NCBI GenBank assembly: GCA_021234155.1
Contig: JAJEKV010000003.1
Span: 6,946,413-7,010,412, forward strand
Length of the DNA stretch: 64,000 nt
DNA from: Isoetes taiwanensis
Taxonomy: Eukaryota > Streptophyta > Lycopodiopsida > Isoetales > Isoetaceae
Direction of reading: 5' to 3'
Of this stretch, positions 48,639 to 58,784 are shown piece by piece (the stretch's first letter is position 1; each line of letters starts with the position of its first letter). The notes beneath the pieces were generated by a model that ran no database searches, had not been told where the DNA came from, and was given only the letters and a program-made list of their open reading frames with translations. The position numbers were made by a program, and so were the translations under genes.

Positions 48639-49837
48639 ATTTTCTCAAATGTGATTGTATCCCATGGTAAAGACATCAAATGGTATGGCTTTATCATGTT
48701 CTATAGACATTTAAGGCATAGGTAAATAAAAATTCAAACCTGCATCTCTATACTCCCCGACTATATGAAATTGGTAACTCTATGTTCTTTAAGTAGGCCA
48801 TCTGTTTGAGATTTATGAATTGAGATTATTGATAGAGAGGCGAAAAAACTCCTTCACTGAGTCCATATAGTTGGCGATTGTGGTAGAAGAGGGAAAGCTT
48901 CTCCAAAAAAAGTTGGCAAATTAATCTCACTATTTACTAAAGGAAACCTACGAAGCATAGTGGCAAAGTTTTAAAAAATCCAAAAATATAGCAATTTTGC
49001 GATAAATAGCCACTAAAATCAACACTGGATGTGATTTTGTGGAATGCCATGATACTTGCATATGGCCATCTTGGCTTTGGTGTGGAGGTTCTCTTTCTAC
49101 AGAAGAAAATGCAACTAGAAGTCTTGATATGGCCACTCTTGTTAGTTTTCTTGCTAGATATGCTTTGCTTTAGAGCGGTGTAAAACAATTCATGCTTGCA
49201 TTGTTGTTGGTGGTTTCGTATGTTAGAAGTTCTGACTCAAACAACCAAATTCATATTTCCCTTGCTAATATATATTGTAAATCCAGGTGGTTGGAGAAAC
49301 AAGATCTCTACTAAGGTGGTTGGAGAAACAAGATCTCTACTAAACCTCGCCAGAGTTTATTATTTTGGATGATGGAAGTTTATTATTTTGGGCATCGTAG
49401 GGATGTTTTCATGATCGTAACAAGATCTTTACTTTTCGAGGGGGGGGGAGGGGGGGCAAGATATTTACTAGATTTCCATAGATTATTGCTTTATTTCATT
49501 AGTAGGTGATCACATATGTTTCTCTATTGTCAATAAATACAATAATAATAACTCAAAGGTAGATACTTTTCTGTGGTTTAAATAGGTAGGCAAAACAAAA
49601 TTTTAATATTTGCATTTGTTATTCTTGTGGATAAATGGCAAATAATATAGACAAATAATTGATGCCTCGCATCACTCATTTTTGCAAACATGTACACAAA
49701 ATTCGTAAACATAATGGCAACATAATGGCAACATATAATAGTATTGTTGTCATGGCAACATAATGGCACACATAAGAGCCACTAATAATGTCGTAAGCCC
49801 CCATTTACCTTTGCTTCTGTATATGAGAATACTATTT
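48639..49837 (+). repeat. 1.2-kb segment, copy B (hybrid)
   Basis: Its left part is like copy C, including the 29-bp direct duplication near 49286-49345. Its right part continues into the X block (49711-49837) like copy A. This hybrid make-up is what unequal crossing-over between copies would leave. It holds the same PPR fragment as copy A. Confidence 0.8.
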
Positions 49838-50293
49838 AACCATCATTCAATTAAATTGGGATTATGTCTATTCCAAAATCGCGCCGTATAAGCTATTTAT
49901 TGACCATTATATTGAATTAACCACACTTTTGCACTGAGTTCATTTTCGGGCTAGGAAGATGCATTTTATGTTGAAATGCAAGGGCATCCAAATATTCGGT
50001 CCAAATGACCCATATTATGAAAGAATGTTGGCAATATAAAAAGTAGGAAATTGCTTATTAATTCGTACAATCACCGACGACAACGAAATCTAAACATTGA
50101 AATTGTAGTGTTTTACGAATAAATAACAGCAAGCAAGTTGCTACAGAACAGAGATTTTCAAGGGTCAAATCGCGCGCGGCGCGATTTTATTCCCATAAAT
50201 AACGTATTATAGTGGAACATAAACTTTAAAAACTAATCCGAATCATCGCCGACAAAACGGCGGCCGCAGCGCAAGTCTTTGAGATCCTTTCGA

Positions 50294-51345
50294 TCATGAA
50301 CAAACCATGCTCGGATTCCATATAAGATGGATTACAACATCAAAGGGATCGAGGATAGAAGCGGGCGGATTCATAGCAACAACATCAAGCCAGTCCCGAA
50401 GTTCTATTTCTAGCTCGCGCACACCGCAGAGGTCTGCGTGGTTCATCCGGGGGTAATAGAATGTGCCATAATAATAAGCGTAAAAGCGAAGTTTAGATGG
50501 TTTGCCAATTTCATGCATACGTATTTATAGACACCTAAATTATTGACGGTATATACATACAAATTATTGCAAGTATAGCAAACCATACACGTAATATAAA
50601 AGAACAATACGTACACAGAACCAATAATGCTGATATAAGAACACAATATATATTCGAAAGAGTTTGGTGTAAAGTATATTTCATATTCAAAACTTTTTGG
50701 AAAGTGTGTATTTCTGTATACATATATATATATATCAAAAAATTCCCTTTCTAGAACGATCTTCTCTAGGTCCCTGTCAATTTCCCCTGTCCGATTAAGT
50801 TGCGGGTATAGTGTTTGTATCTCTTCGACCTTTTTTCCTGTAGCTATTTCGTGCAAGATGCTGACAAAACGAAGCAGGAAGTCATCTTTGTCAAAATCCT
50901 CAGGATGATAGGATGGTGGATTTAGTGACTGTGACTGATTGAAGCAACACTTCAAGGCGTCATCATCAACTATAATGATGTCTTCCTTCTCCAAGCCCCA
51001 AGTCATCCATCATGTCGCTCAAGCATTTCACAAATATTTTTTTTACCGTAGGATCCTTTGGGTTATTGAATGACTTACATTTGCTCGATCCCAAACAGAT
51101 GCCCAATCTCTATGTAACTCGGGGAACTACTCTCAAAACTTCCTCGTATATTTCTATTCTCCATCGACGACCAAATTGCACAAATAAATAAAAAGAAAGC
51201 TTGGTCTAACATCTCCTTCTTGATACGATGGTAGCGGATATACCCATTTCAGTATATGTCTCAAATGGTTTACATGCATACCATGATAAAGGAAATTGTG
51301 CTTTTAGGTAACGTTTTGCGAGCACTCCATTCAAATCGAACACCG
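50294..51345 (-). CDS. FCP1/NIF-type HAD phosphatase-like domain, copy 2
   Basis: FDLNGVL at 51340-51320 is HAD motif I in the DxN form used by many plant FCP1-like proteins. About 100 codons later (51006-50820) come EKEDIIIVDDDALKCCFNQ, the VDD motif that binds Mg, then PPSYHPEDFDKDDFLLRF and ILHEIATGKKVEEIQTLYP, which follow the layout of SCP/FCP1-like phosphatases near their end. Splice-like sites separate the blocks. FCP1-type enzymes remove phosphate from Ser residues, classically on RNA polymerase II. Only one of the two motif-I acidic residues is present, so activity is uncertain. The downstream frame 50518-50294 (YYYGTFYYPRMNHADLCG) may be the last exon. A phosphatase-like gene as transposon cargo is unusual. 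Confidence 0.6.
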
Positions 51346-51584
51346 AATTTTGGAGGAAACCGGATTAGGTCCGTAATAATAAAGCACACACTTGTGAGAC
51401 AAGGAAAAAGAAAATTGAAATCGCTTGGCGCGATTTTCAATCTGTTGGAATAATTGAAATGGCGCTGGGCGCGATTTTCAATCTGTTGAAAATTGAAATG
51501 GCGTGCGCGGCGCGATTTTCATTTCGTTTGAATAACATACCTTTCGGTTCCCTGTTCAACATCCGCAATGATGAGCTTACTCTC

Positions 51585-52346
51585 CTACTGTCTTGGTCCG
51601 CCGGAAGTGTCAGCCACATCACTTAGTGTTTGAACTATGGTTGATACTTCATTACTCTTTATGCTAACCTGACTCGAGCTTTCCGAATCCACTGTATCAT
51701 CTAGGATTTTGTCTTCTTCGTTTGCGTTACCTACATCCACTTCTGTCGGATTTTCCAATGTGATTGGAATGATAGGCACGCTCTCGGCCGCATAGTTAAG
51801 CTGTTGCTTGTCGATATTCTTCTTTATGCCCTCTATGTGCTTTCTCATTTCTTCCCGCTCTGCAGCCAGATCTGCAGGTAAATTGGACTTAGAGCTGGAA
51901 GCTTTATTTTTTGCACTACCTAGCGGACCCCGAGGTGCCACCTCTAGCACTTTCTCGAAAAAAATATCGAGGAAGTCCTTGGCTTGACCATCAGAGACCA
52001 CACTTTGGCATTTCCTAGCTAGCTTCAGAGCTTCCCGCCCGACATAACCTCCAACATGAAACTCCCAACACGTAGACTCTAAAGGGCAGAAGGCTTCAAT
52101 CAGAAAACTCGAAAAGGCCAGAGAAAACCCGTACTTATTAAGCCTCCCCTTATGCGCCGTCAGTAGCTCATACTTGATTGGTGAATTAAGGACAGGGTCG
52201 ACCCAGTTTTCTTCTTCCTCTTCCTCTTCCTCTTCGTCCAGGTCCACATCCACATCTGCAGTCCCTTTCCCTTTGTCTTCGCAATTGGATTCGACATAAA
52301 AAACATTCTTCAATAGGGGTTCATCTAGCCCGATAGCCTTTGCCAA
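51585..52346 (-). CDS. unrecognised acidic protein, 253 residues
   Basis: An open frame from ATG 52346. It has an unbroken run of nine or ten Glu near residue 40, a middle block FHVGGYVGREALKLARKCQSV, a Lys/Glu-rich helical part (LAAEREEMRKHIEGIKKNIDK), and a Ser/Asp-rich tail (VDSESSSQVSIKSNEVS). No family is recognised. It lies directly upstream of the phosphatase-like blocks on the same strand and may belong to the same spliced gene, giving a protein with an acidic N-terminal part and a C-terminal HAD domain. Confidence 0.5.
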   Translation of the reverse strand: MAKAIGLDEPLLKNVFYVESNCEDKGKGTADVDVDLDEEEEEEEEENWVDPVLNSPIKYELLTAHKGRLNKYGFSLAFSSFLIEAFCPLESTCWEFHVGGYVGREALKLARKCQSVVSDGQAKDFLDIFFEKVLEVAPRGPLGSAKNKASSSKSNLPADLAAEREEMRKHIEGIKKNIDKQQLNYAAESVPIIPITLENPTEVDVGNANEEDKILDDTVDSESSSQVSIKSNEVSTIVQTLSDVADTSGGPRQ

Positions 52347-52935
52347 GCAATCTTCTCACCTTACGGTTTCCCCTTGAGTCTTTCATATTCTTTATCATCC
52401 ATAATGGCTATCATAAGGACTAGCACATGTGAGATCTTACTTTCGGTACTAAACTCACTATCTTTGTTTTCATCTATCATTCCGCTTGCCTCATCACTTT
52501 AATGCATTCGACATCATTTGCGCAGCCTAGTGCATATCGCGTAGGAAATGTCGGGAGTGGCAAACCGTCCACGATAGTATAATGCATCTCGGTCGTCAAA
52601 CCCTTTGCATGTGTTGAAGAAGGTCTTTGTAATCATCCGCGGTCCATCTCGTGCCACGGCTATCAAGAACAAATAGAGTGATGTCGGTTGGCCCTTCACC
52701 CACCTCCGGCATGACACACTTATAACCGGTGGACACCTTATAGAAAAAGGAGACTTCGTCTCGCCGTCTTCTTCACCAAAGCAACTTTTCTTTTTTAGGT
52801 CAGGGCCTTAACTTTAGGTGTGAATCCCCTTAAGAGTTGCCACATTCTTCGCCTTTTTCGCTTCACAAAATCTTTTGACCAAAATACATATTTCTTAATG
52901 TCATCATTAGATACGTTGTACTTTTTGCATTAAGC

Positions 52936-53505
52936 CTATCTCTCGATAACATCATGTCTCCCCGAGAGCCTTTGCAGTTCTTCACCAATGACTTTTTCAG
53001 GGACTTTCATATTCTTTATCGATTCGCATGCATCTTCGAAAGATGTCAAGTGCTTTGCTGCAGACGTTTTCTTGTAGATAACTTCCTTTCTGATGCAACT
53101 ATCTAGAACAGAGATTAATTCTGCATCATCCAATCCTTGTGCCTTTCTCATTTCTGTGATACCTATATCAAAAATAGACGTATCTTGCGGAGGAAACCTG
53201 CCATACGAATCTGGCAACTTCTTTTCCGAATAGGCGTCCCAAAATTCGTTCCACTTTTCCCATACCTGGTCAGAAGAAAAAACAATCTTGCAGGCATCCT
53301 TTGGCACCGTTTGCTCTTCTGTGCCAGCTTGTGCATCCCCTTTTTTCTTCTTTGATCTAGTGCCCTTGTTCTTGTCCTGTATTATGGTTTGGCACAGTGT
53401 CCTTTCTAGTAATTTGAATTCGGCACTCTTAGATTGCCCTTGTCTGGTCGGCATTGGTTTTCCATATTCGATCCATTGGTTACGAGCGTGCCGCAACTGC
53501 TCCAC
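52936..53505 (-). CDS. unrecognised Lys-rich protein, 189 residues
   Basis: An open frame from 53505 with WIEYGKPMPTRQGQSKS, a basic run (KNKGTRSKKKKG) that could be a nuclear localisation signal, and a helical half (WEKWNEFWDAYSEKKLPDS, LDSCIRKEVIYKK). No family is recognised. Just upstream, at 53565-53800, is the densest cluster of GCGCC(A/T)GGCGC palindromes. It is probably one exon of the minus-strand gene. Confidence 0.45.
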   Translation of the reverse strand: MEQLRHARNQWIEYGKPMPTRQGQSKSAEFKLLERTLCQTIIQDKNKGTRSKKKKGDAQAGTEEQTVPKDACKIVFSSDQVWEKWNEFWDAYSEKKLPDSYGRFPPQDTSIFDIGITEMRKAQGLDDAELISVLDSCIRKEVIYKKTSAAKHLTSFEDACESIKNMKVPEKVIGEELQRLSGRHDVIER

Positions 53506-53559
53506 ATACGGACTGCAAAATATGGGCCGTTAGATAAAAAAAATAAACAGGTCGTGAAA

Positions 53560-53830
53560 GTAACAATATAAAACGCGCCAGGCGCGTTTTCGTTAATCAC
53601 GTATTTACAAGAAACGCGCCTGGCGCGATTTCTTCATGATGAAGAATTCGCGCCAGGCGCGTTTCTTGTAAATCCGTCACACAAATAACAACATAAAACG
53701 CGCCAGGCGCGTTTTTGCTTTTGCTAATCACGTATTTGAAAATCGCGAGCCATATGAAGAAATCGCGCCAATGGCGTTCTTTGTAAATACGTGATTAGCG
53801 AATCACGTGATTAGCTTAATGCTATGTATG
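53560..53830. repeat. cluster of GC-rich palindromes, copy 2
   Basis: CGCGCCAGGCGCG-type palindromes recur at about 53573, 53614, 53649 and 53698, with an altered one at 53762. Their AT-rich flanks (AATCACGTATTTACAAGAAA and its inverse) are repeated in opposite orientation, so the whole stretch can fold into nested hairpins. It lies between two coding blocks of the minus-strand gene, probably in an intron. In copy 1 the matching stretch is 40300-40510, with the GCC(A/T)GG centres scrambled. Confidence 0.8.
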
Positions 53831-53899
53831 GAACATAAAATACCTTTTGTATAGGAATGTCTTTCCCATGTCATTCAAGAGCTATTGATTTCGCTAATT

Positions 53900-55500
53900 A
53901 CGCTGGCCGTTGTGGAGCCACCGAGGAATCGGCAATTTACATTTGAATCAATGATCCTATAGAATAACCGATTTCCGTTTTTTTGTGCTTGATCGATCAA
54001 AACCTTCGCGGCCTCCAATCTTTGGCCATCTATTATCATGAAGTGAATATCGAGGTTGCCGTTAAATCTTCAAGTTTATTCCATATCAACACCTTCTTCG
54101 TCTTCATATCAAAAGGCACCACATCTGCCGCATTGGCACCGTCCCCGGTTTTCTATCATCTTTGTTGACTATTTCCATTGCGTCTTACGCTTGTCAAATC
54201 TTCTGGCGACAAACATAGCCTTCGTGGACCTGAAAAGCCCGTCGACATGGATAGGATGCGTGAAGCTAAGGCCCAAAGTGGATACTTGTCGACATATTTC
54301 TTGAGTTTGCTCATGGCCTCTAACCGTCTCTCGCCTTGTCATCATCACTAGTCATATCCGTAATGCCTAGAACGCCCGGTGTTTCCCGGCTCTAGAACTT
54401 GCATCTTCCTTCTCTTTTAAAGCTTGTAGGTACGAGACTAGCCGACGGCCTTGTCTTGATTGCTCTTTCTCACCGGTGAGAGACCTTCACATATTTTTTT
54501 GGTGTCAATAGATCACCACCGACCAGCCAAATTTGAAGAGGTTATCTCTGCGGCCTCATCTGTTCTTAGGGCGGTCTCTTTAAAGGAACTAGCACGCAGA
54601 TAATTTAACTTCTTCAATACTTTTTTTTTTTTCGACCCGCTTCAAGTAATAATGAAACAAGTAAGAATCGCCCTGTTTCTTCGCATGTGATCGAGAATAC
54701 CTTGTTTTCTTCATTTGATCTGTTTCCTTAACTCTAGACATGAAAATCAGATCCGTCTTTCCGCTAGTCTTGAAGATCTCCACATACCATTTGAGCCCTC
54801 TCGGTAGATCTTCTTCGGACATGGAGGCTCTACCGAGCCTTCATTATTTCGATCAGATCGTCAATGGTCACAACGTGCCAAACCGCAAATCGATACATCT
54901 TCATCCGTTCTTGGTTTTTTAAATGCAGATGTCCCCGGACCTGGCAGTAGGCTTTGCTTTTCTTTTCACATTTTTAGAAGATCCTGAAAGTTACAATCAT
55001 GTGGTGAGTAATGAAATCGCGCCGAGCGCGTTTTCATAGACGCCTTACTTTCAAAAACATAAATTGTACACAGGGAAAGTAGCAGAGACAACCAAAACCA
55101 CTCATAATTATAAATCGCTACCGAAGCGCCGTTCTTAAGAGGGGACCTACGGACACTTCTCTTTTATAAGAGACATACTAGGCTACAAAAAAAGACTTGT
55201 CAAAAGAACTGGAGAATACAGATAAAGACTTACACGGTCTACATTATACAAAATGGAGAATTGTTCCAACAAAAAACATATCGGAGTAAAGGAGAAGATT
55301 ATAACAAAAAACACACAAAACAAGGTAGTAAAAGCAGTAGAAATGACACAGAAACAATATGAAAGGTAGACAATACACGAGACACGATACACGTAAAAAA
55401 TACACAAGGTTGAAAAACATCCTAGAAACCTAACAATAAAAGGGACACGTAAATCAATTACAAAACAAAAACAGATCAATTACCCGAGGGCTTGTTGGAT
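53900..55500 (-). other. minus-strand coding-like blocks and non-coding stretches, copy 2
   Basis: A block at 54822-54589 (77 residues, EEDLPRGLKWYVEIFKTSGK) and pieces at 54360-54000, matching 41110-40745 of copy 1, look coding-like but are cut by stops and shifts. 54830-55500 shows no clear frame. No domain is recognised. Confidence 0.4.
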
Positions 55501-56670
55501 TGCGTGCTTTACGCTTGTTCGGACCTCCGTGCTTGGGATTTGTGCTTTGGGCTGTCAGCCCACCTCTACCCGGGCCGCCTACGGTGGCGAGATCCTCTAG
55601 ACGCCATAGAACCGCAAGTGCGGATAGTATGAGATGGGGTTTTGGTTTAAACTTATATGTATGCGTTCATAATCTAGGCCGCCGATTTACAAACCAGAAT
55701 TCAAATTGGCCCTTTTAAATTTATACCGCTTTAATTAACCGCCTCCGTCCGCTCATTTACAAATTTAAATTGTGTTTTTCTTTTTAGTGCAATTTCAAGA
55801 TAACAATTAATTATTAATTTCAAGAAACGATATGTGGCAATCTACTACCACCTAATCGCCACCTACTATCGAGCGCCCAAGATCATTCCTAGTATCGAGG
55901 CCCAAGAACAATCGACTATCGAGCGCCCAAGATCCGTTCGATCCCATTCGATCGATCGAGCCGCCTTCAATCCATTCGATCGAGCCGCCTTCAATTCCCA
56001 TTCGATGTCTTTGAACTATGGTGAATTCAATGCATTCTCTTGTTCTCAATTTTCGCCCTCTATTTTTTACAATGCATTCGGTTCTTTATCGATTAATGTC
56101 GGAGAAGAATGCTATCTTTTAACAAAGAAACTTGAAGCGCCGAGTAGGATTGTGTAAAATCAAGATTTGAATCCAAGTTCTATGTGTCATGGTGTTCCTC
56201 TTGGAAACGATTTACGAAGATTTCTATTCTAAACTGCAATTATGAAGATGAGGCTCTTCCAAGAAGACATCCCGGTGGCGATATACAGTTGGTGAAAGCG
56301 TGGGCACATTTGTAGCATGGCCAAAAGAACGTCTGAAAAAGGTATGTATATTTGGATATTCAAAAAAAAAGAATATATCATATCATCTGCGTGATGTTGT
56401 GAACTTTGAATTTCGTGGATGGTCTTTAGCCAGTCTTATCAACCCCATGAAACTACACATTAATGAAAATATGTAGTTTCTTGGGGTTGGTCATACTGGC
56501 TGGAGGGCATCACAGGATTCAATGTTTTCGACATTGCATATAAAAAAAAATAAACTAATGACAGAAAAGTATAGTGCAAAATTGCGCCAGGCGCGAGTTT
56601 GTATTCATATTCCAAAAAAGTTATGTACATTTCTTCTTCTGCAAAAATGCGCCAGGCGCGAATTCTTTCT
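55500..56670. other. non-coding stretch inside TIR element, copy 2
   Basis: No supported gene. It contains a palindromic ATTCGATCGATCGAG cluster (55935-55985), short hairpin-forming sequence around CCCATGAAACTACACATTAATG (56448-56490), and two GCGCCAGGCGCGA palindromes (56583, 56649). Copy 1 equivalent: 42190-43420. Confidence 0.5.
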
Positions 56671-56674
56671 ATCT

Positions 56675-57106
56675 CTACAATATGTCAGACAGGCCCACTT
56701 CATCTGCCCAATCCCGCAAGAAGTCCCACCTGAACCACCCTGATATGACAGGATCCTCATCTTTCCTGAGGATGTCGAGTCTCCAAACCAGAGTGTTGTA
56801 TCGATCCCTGATACTATAAATCAAATCCTTGTACTTATTTGTTGGCATGAGCCTTACTAAGAGCATGAGGAGTCTGATATGTCCATAGATGCGATGGAAG
56901 TGTACCCATGGCCCCTGATACAGGCTGTCTAATGGATTCTCCAACTCTCTTTGAACGTTTTGAACAGCACACTCAAGTAATATCTTGTACAGGGTCCAGA
57001 GTTGATGGTCGTCCAGGGAACTAGAACCAGCCAGTGTATTTGAACCAGCCAGTGTCCATGCATAAGGAAAATCCATGGCACTAGAACGAGAGAAAGTAAT
57101 TAGCAC
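56675..57106 (-). CDS. unrecognised protein block, 143 residues
   Basis: An open frame with GPWVHFHRIYGHIRLLMLLVR, YKDLIYSIRDRYNTLVWRLD and WFRWDFLRDWADEVGLSDIL. Rich in Trp, Leu and Arg, probably helical. It lies at the upstream end of the minus-strand gene set, with palindromes directly up- and downstream. No family is recognised. It may be the first exon of the phosphatase-like gene. Confidence 0.45.
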   Translation of the reverse strand: MLITFSRSSAMDFPYAWTLAGSNTLAGSSSLDDHQLWTLYKILLECAVQNVQRELENPLDSLYQGPWVHFHRIYGHIRLLMLLVRLMPTNKYKDLIYSIRDRYNTLVWRLDILRKDEDPVISGWFRWDFLRDWADEVGLSDIL

Positions 57107-57239
57107 AGATCTATTTCACACGCGCCTGGCGCGATTTGTATAGAGCCGTATGAAATTGAAATGCCAAACTAAAAACGCGCCTGGCGCGATTTGATTAACC
57201 TAGTGGAAAACGTAACCCAAAAATAGAAATAATAATACT

Positions 57240-58400
57240 CCTTGTTTAGTTCAATATTTAGTTCATTGTTTTAGTTCATTATTTAGAGCAGATAGAGGAA
57301 GAGCTAGTGAAGATCTATGATCTATGATCTATGATCTAGATCATAGAGCAAGATCATAGATCAGATATGAAATAGAACAGATAGAGGAAGAGCTAGTGAA
57401 ATAGAATAACTTCATTATTTAAGATCATTAATTAGAACAGATAGAGGAAGAGCTAGTGAAATAGAGGAAGAGCTAGTGAAATAGAATAACTTCATTATTT
57501 TAGATCATTAATTAGAACAGATAGAGGAAGAGCTAGTGAAATAGAATAAGAGCAGAGGAATCGGCAAGATCACAGATAATTCAAGGTAGGGCACTTTAGG
57601 ACTGATGCATGTAAAAGTAAATAACATGCTTTATGGAAAATAACTACTTTATGTAAATAACAGTAAATACTAACCCGAGAAACCTTAAGAAGTGATTCGA
57701 GAAGCCTTAAGAAGCCGAGAAAAAGCAATAGCAGCTAATTTGGAGAAAAAGCAATAGCAGCCGAGAAGCTTTAACACAAAAAACCAAAGTTATTCAAAGT
57801 CAGAGAGATTGTAGAGAGCCGAAAAGCCAAAAAAACCAGAAAACCTTGTATAGAGCCTACAAACCTTGTATAAAAACAGATAAAAACAGATAAAAGCTCG
57901 AAAGCGCAGATAAAAGCTCGAAATCGCAGATTGAAGCCGAGAAAGATAGAAGATAAGATAATATTATCTCCTCCTTAGGTCATGCAGCCGAGATGCCGAG
58001 AAAGAAGCCGAGAAAGCAGATAGAAGCCGAGAAAGCAGAAGATAGATTGAAGCCGAGAAAGCAGAAGATAGATTGAAGATAGATAGAAGCCGAGAAGCCG
58101 AAATTGGAAGCAAAAGCGCCTGGAATTGGAAGCAGAAGCGCCTGGAATTAGAAAAGTTCGAAAGTGTGAGAGAAAAGTTTGAAAAGGAATGCTAACTTGA
58201 AATAATAACTGCTTTTAAAATTTCGTACCGCGCCATTATAACGTCCGCGAAAATTTATTACAAGGGTTAATTGTTTTAAGGACAATTGTTTTAAGGGTTA
58301 ATTGTTTTAAGGACAACTGTTTTAAGGGTTAATTGTTTTAAGGAAAATTGTTTTAAGGGTTAATTGTTTTAAGGGTTATTAAGTTTAAAAGTTATGAGTT
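57240..58400. repeat. clustered short direct repeats upstream of the transposase gene, copy 2
   Basis: AGATAGAGGAAGAGCTAGTG at 57294-57540 (five or so copies), GAAGCCGAGAAAGC-type at 57930-58110, AAGCGCCTGGAATTGGAAGC at 58116-58145, and TTAATTGTTTTAAGG at 58266-58375. This is the divergent intergenic region of the element. Confidence 0.75.
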
Positions 58401-58784
58401 ATAAGTTTATATGCTAGTTTTAAGTTAATAGTTAAGTTATAAGTTTAAAAGTTCATGAATTAGAACTTCTAACCTTAAAACTTTTAACCTACAATAACTT
58501 TCCAACCTTAAAATTTCTAACCTATAATAACCTATTAATAAACTTCTTAACCTTAAAACTGCTAACCTATAATAACCTTAAAAGTTGTTTCTAAGGTTAT
58601 TATAGGATACAAAGGGTTTTATTTATATATAATGTTGAGGAAAATAACTTGGGGAATCCCATTATATAAATAGAATGATCAAATAGAATAAGACATATGA
58701 GGCTTTCATTTATGAACATGTTAGTTAGAGGTTATTTGGATATGCTAACTTACTATATGTTTTTATGCATTCTAGGTCAATGGC

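Noticed and set aside
48639-49837. The 1.2-kb repeats as LTRs of a 13-kb retrotransposon
   Set aside because: They lack TG...CA ends, a primer-binding site and a polypurine tract, and the inner element has its own 32-bp TIRs and no reverse transcriptase.
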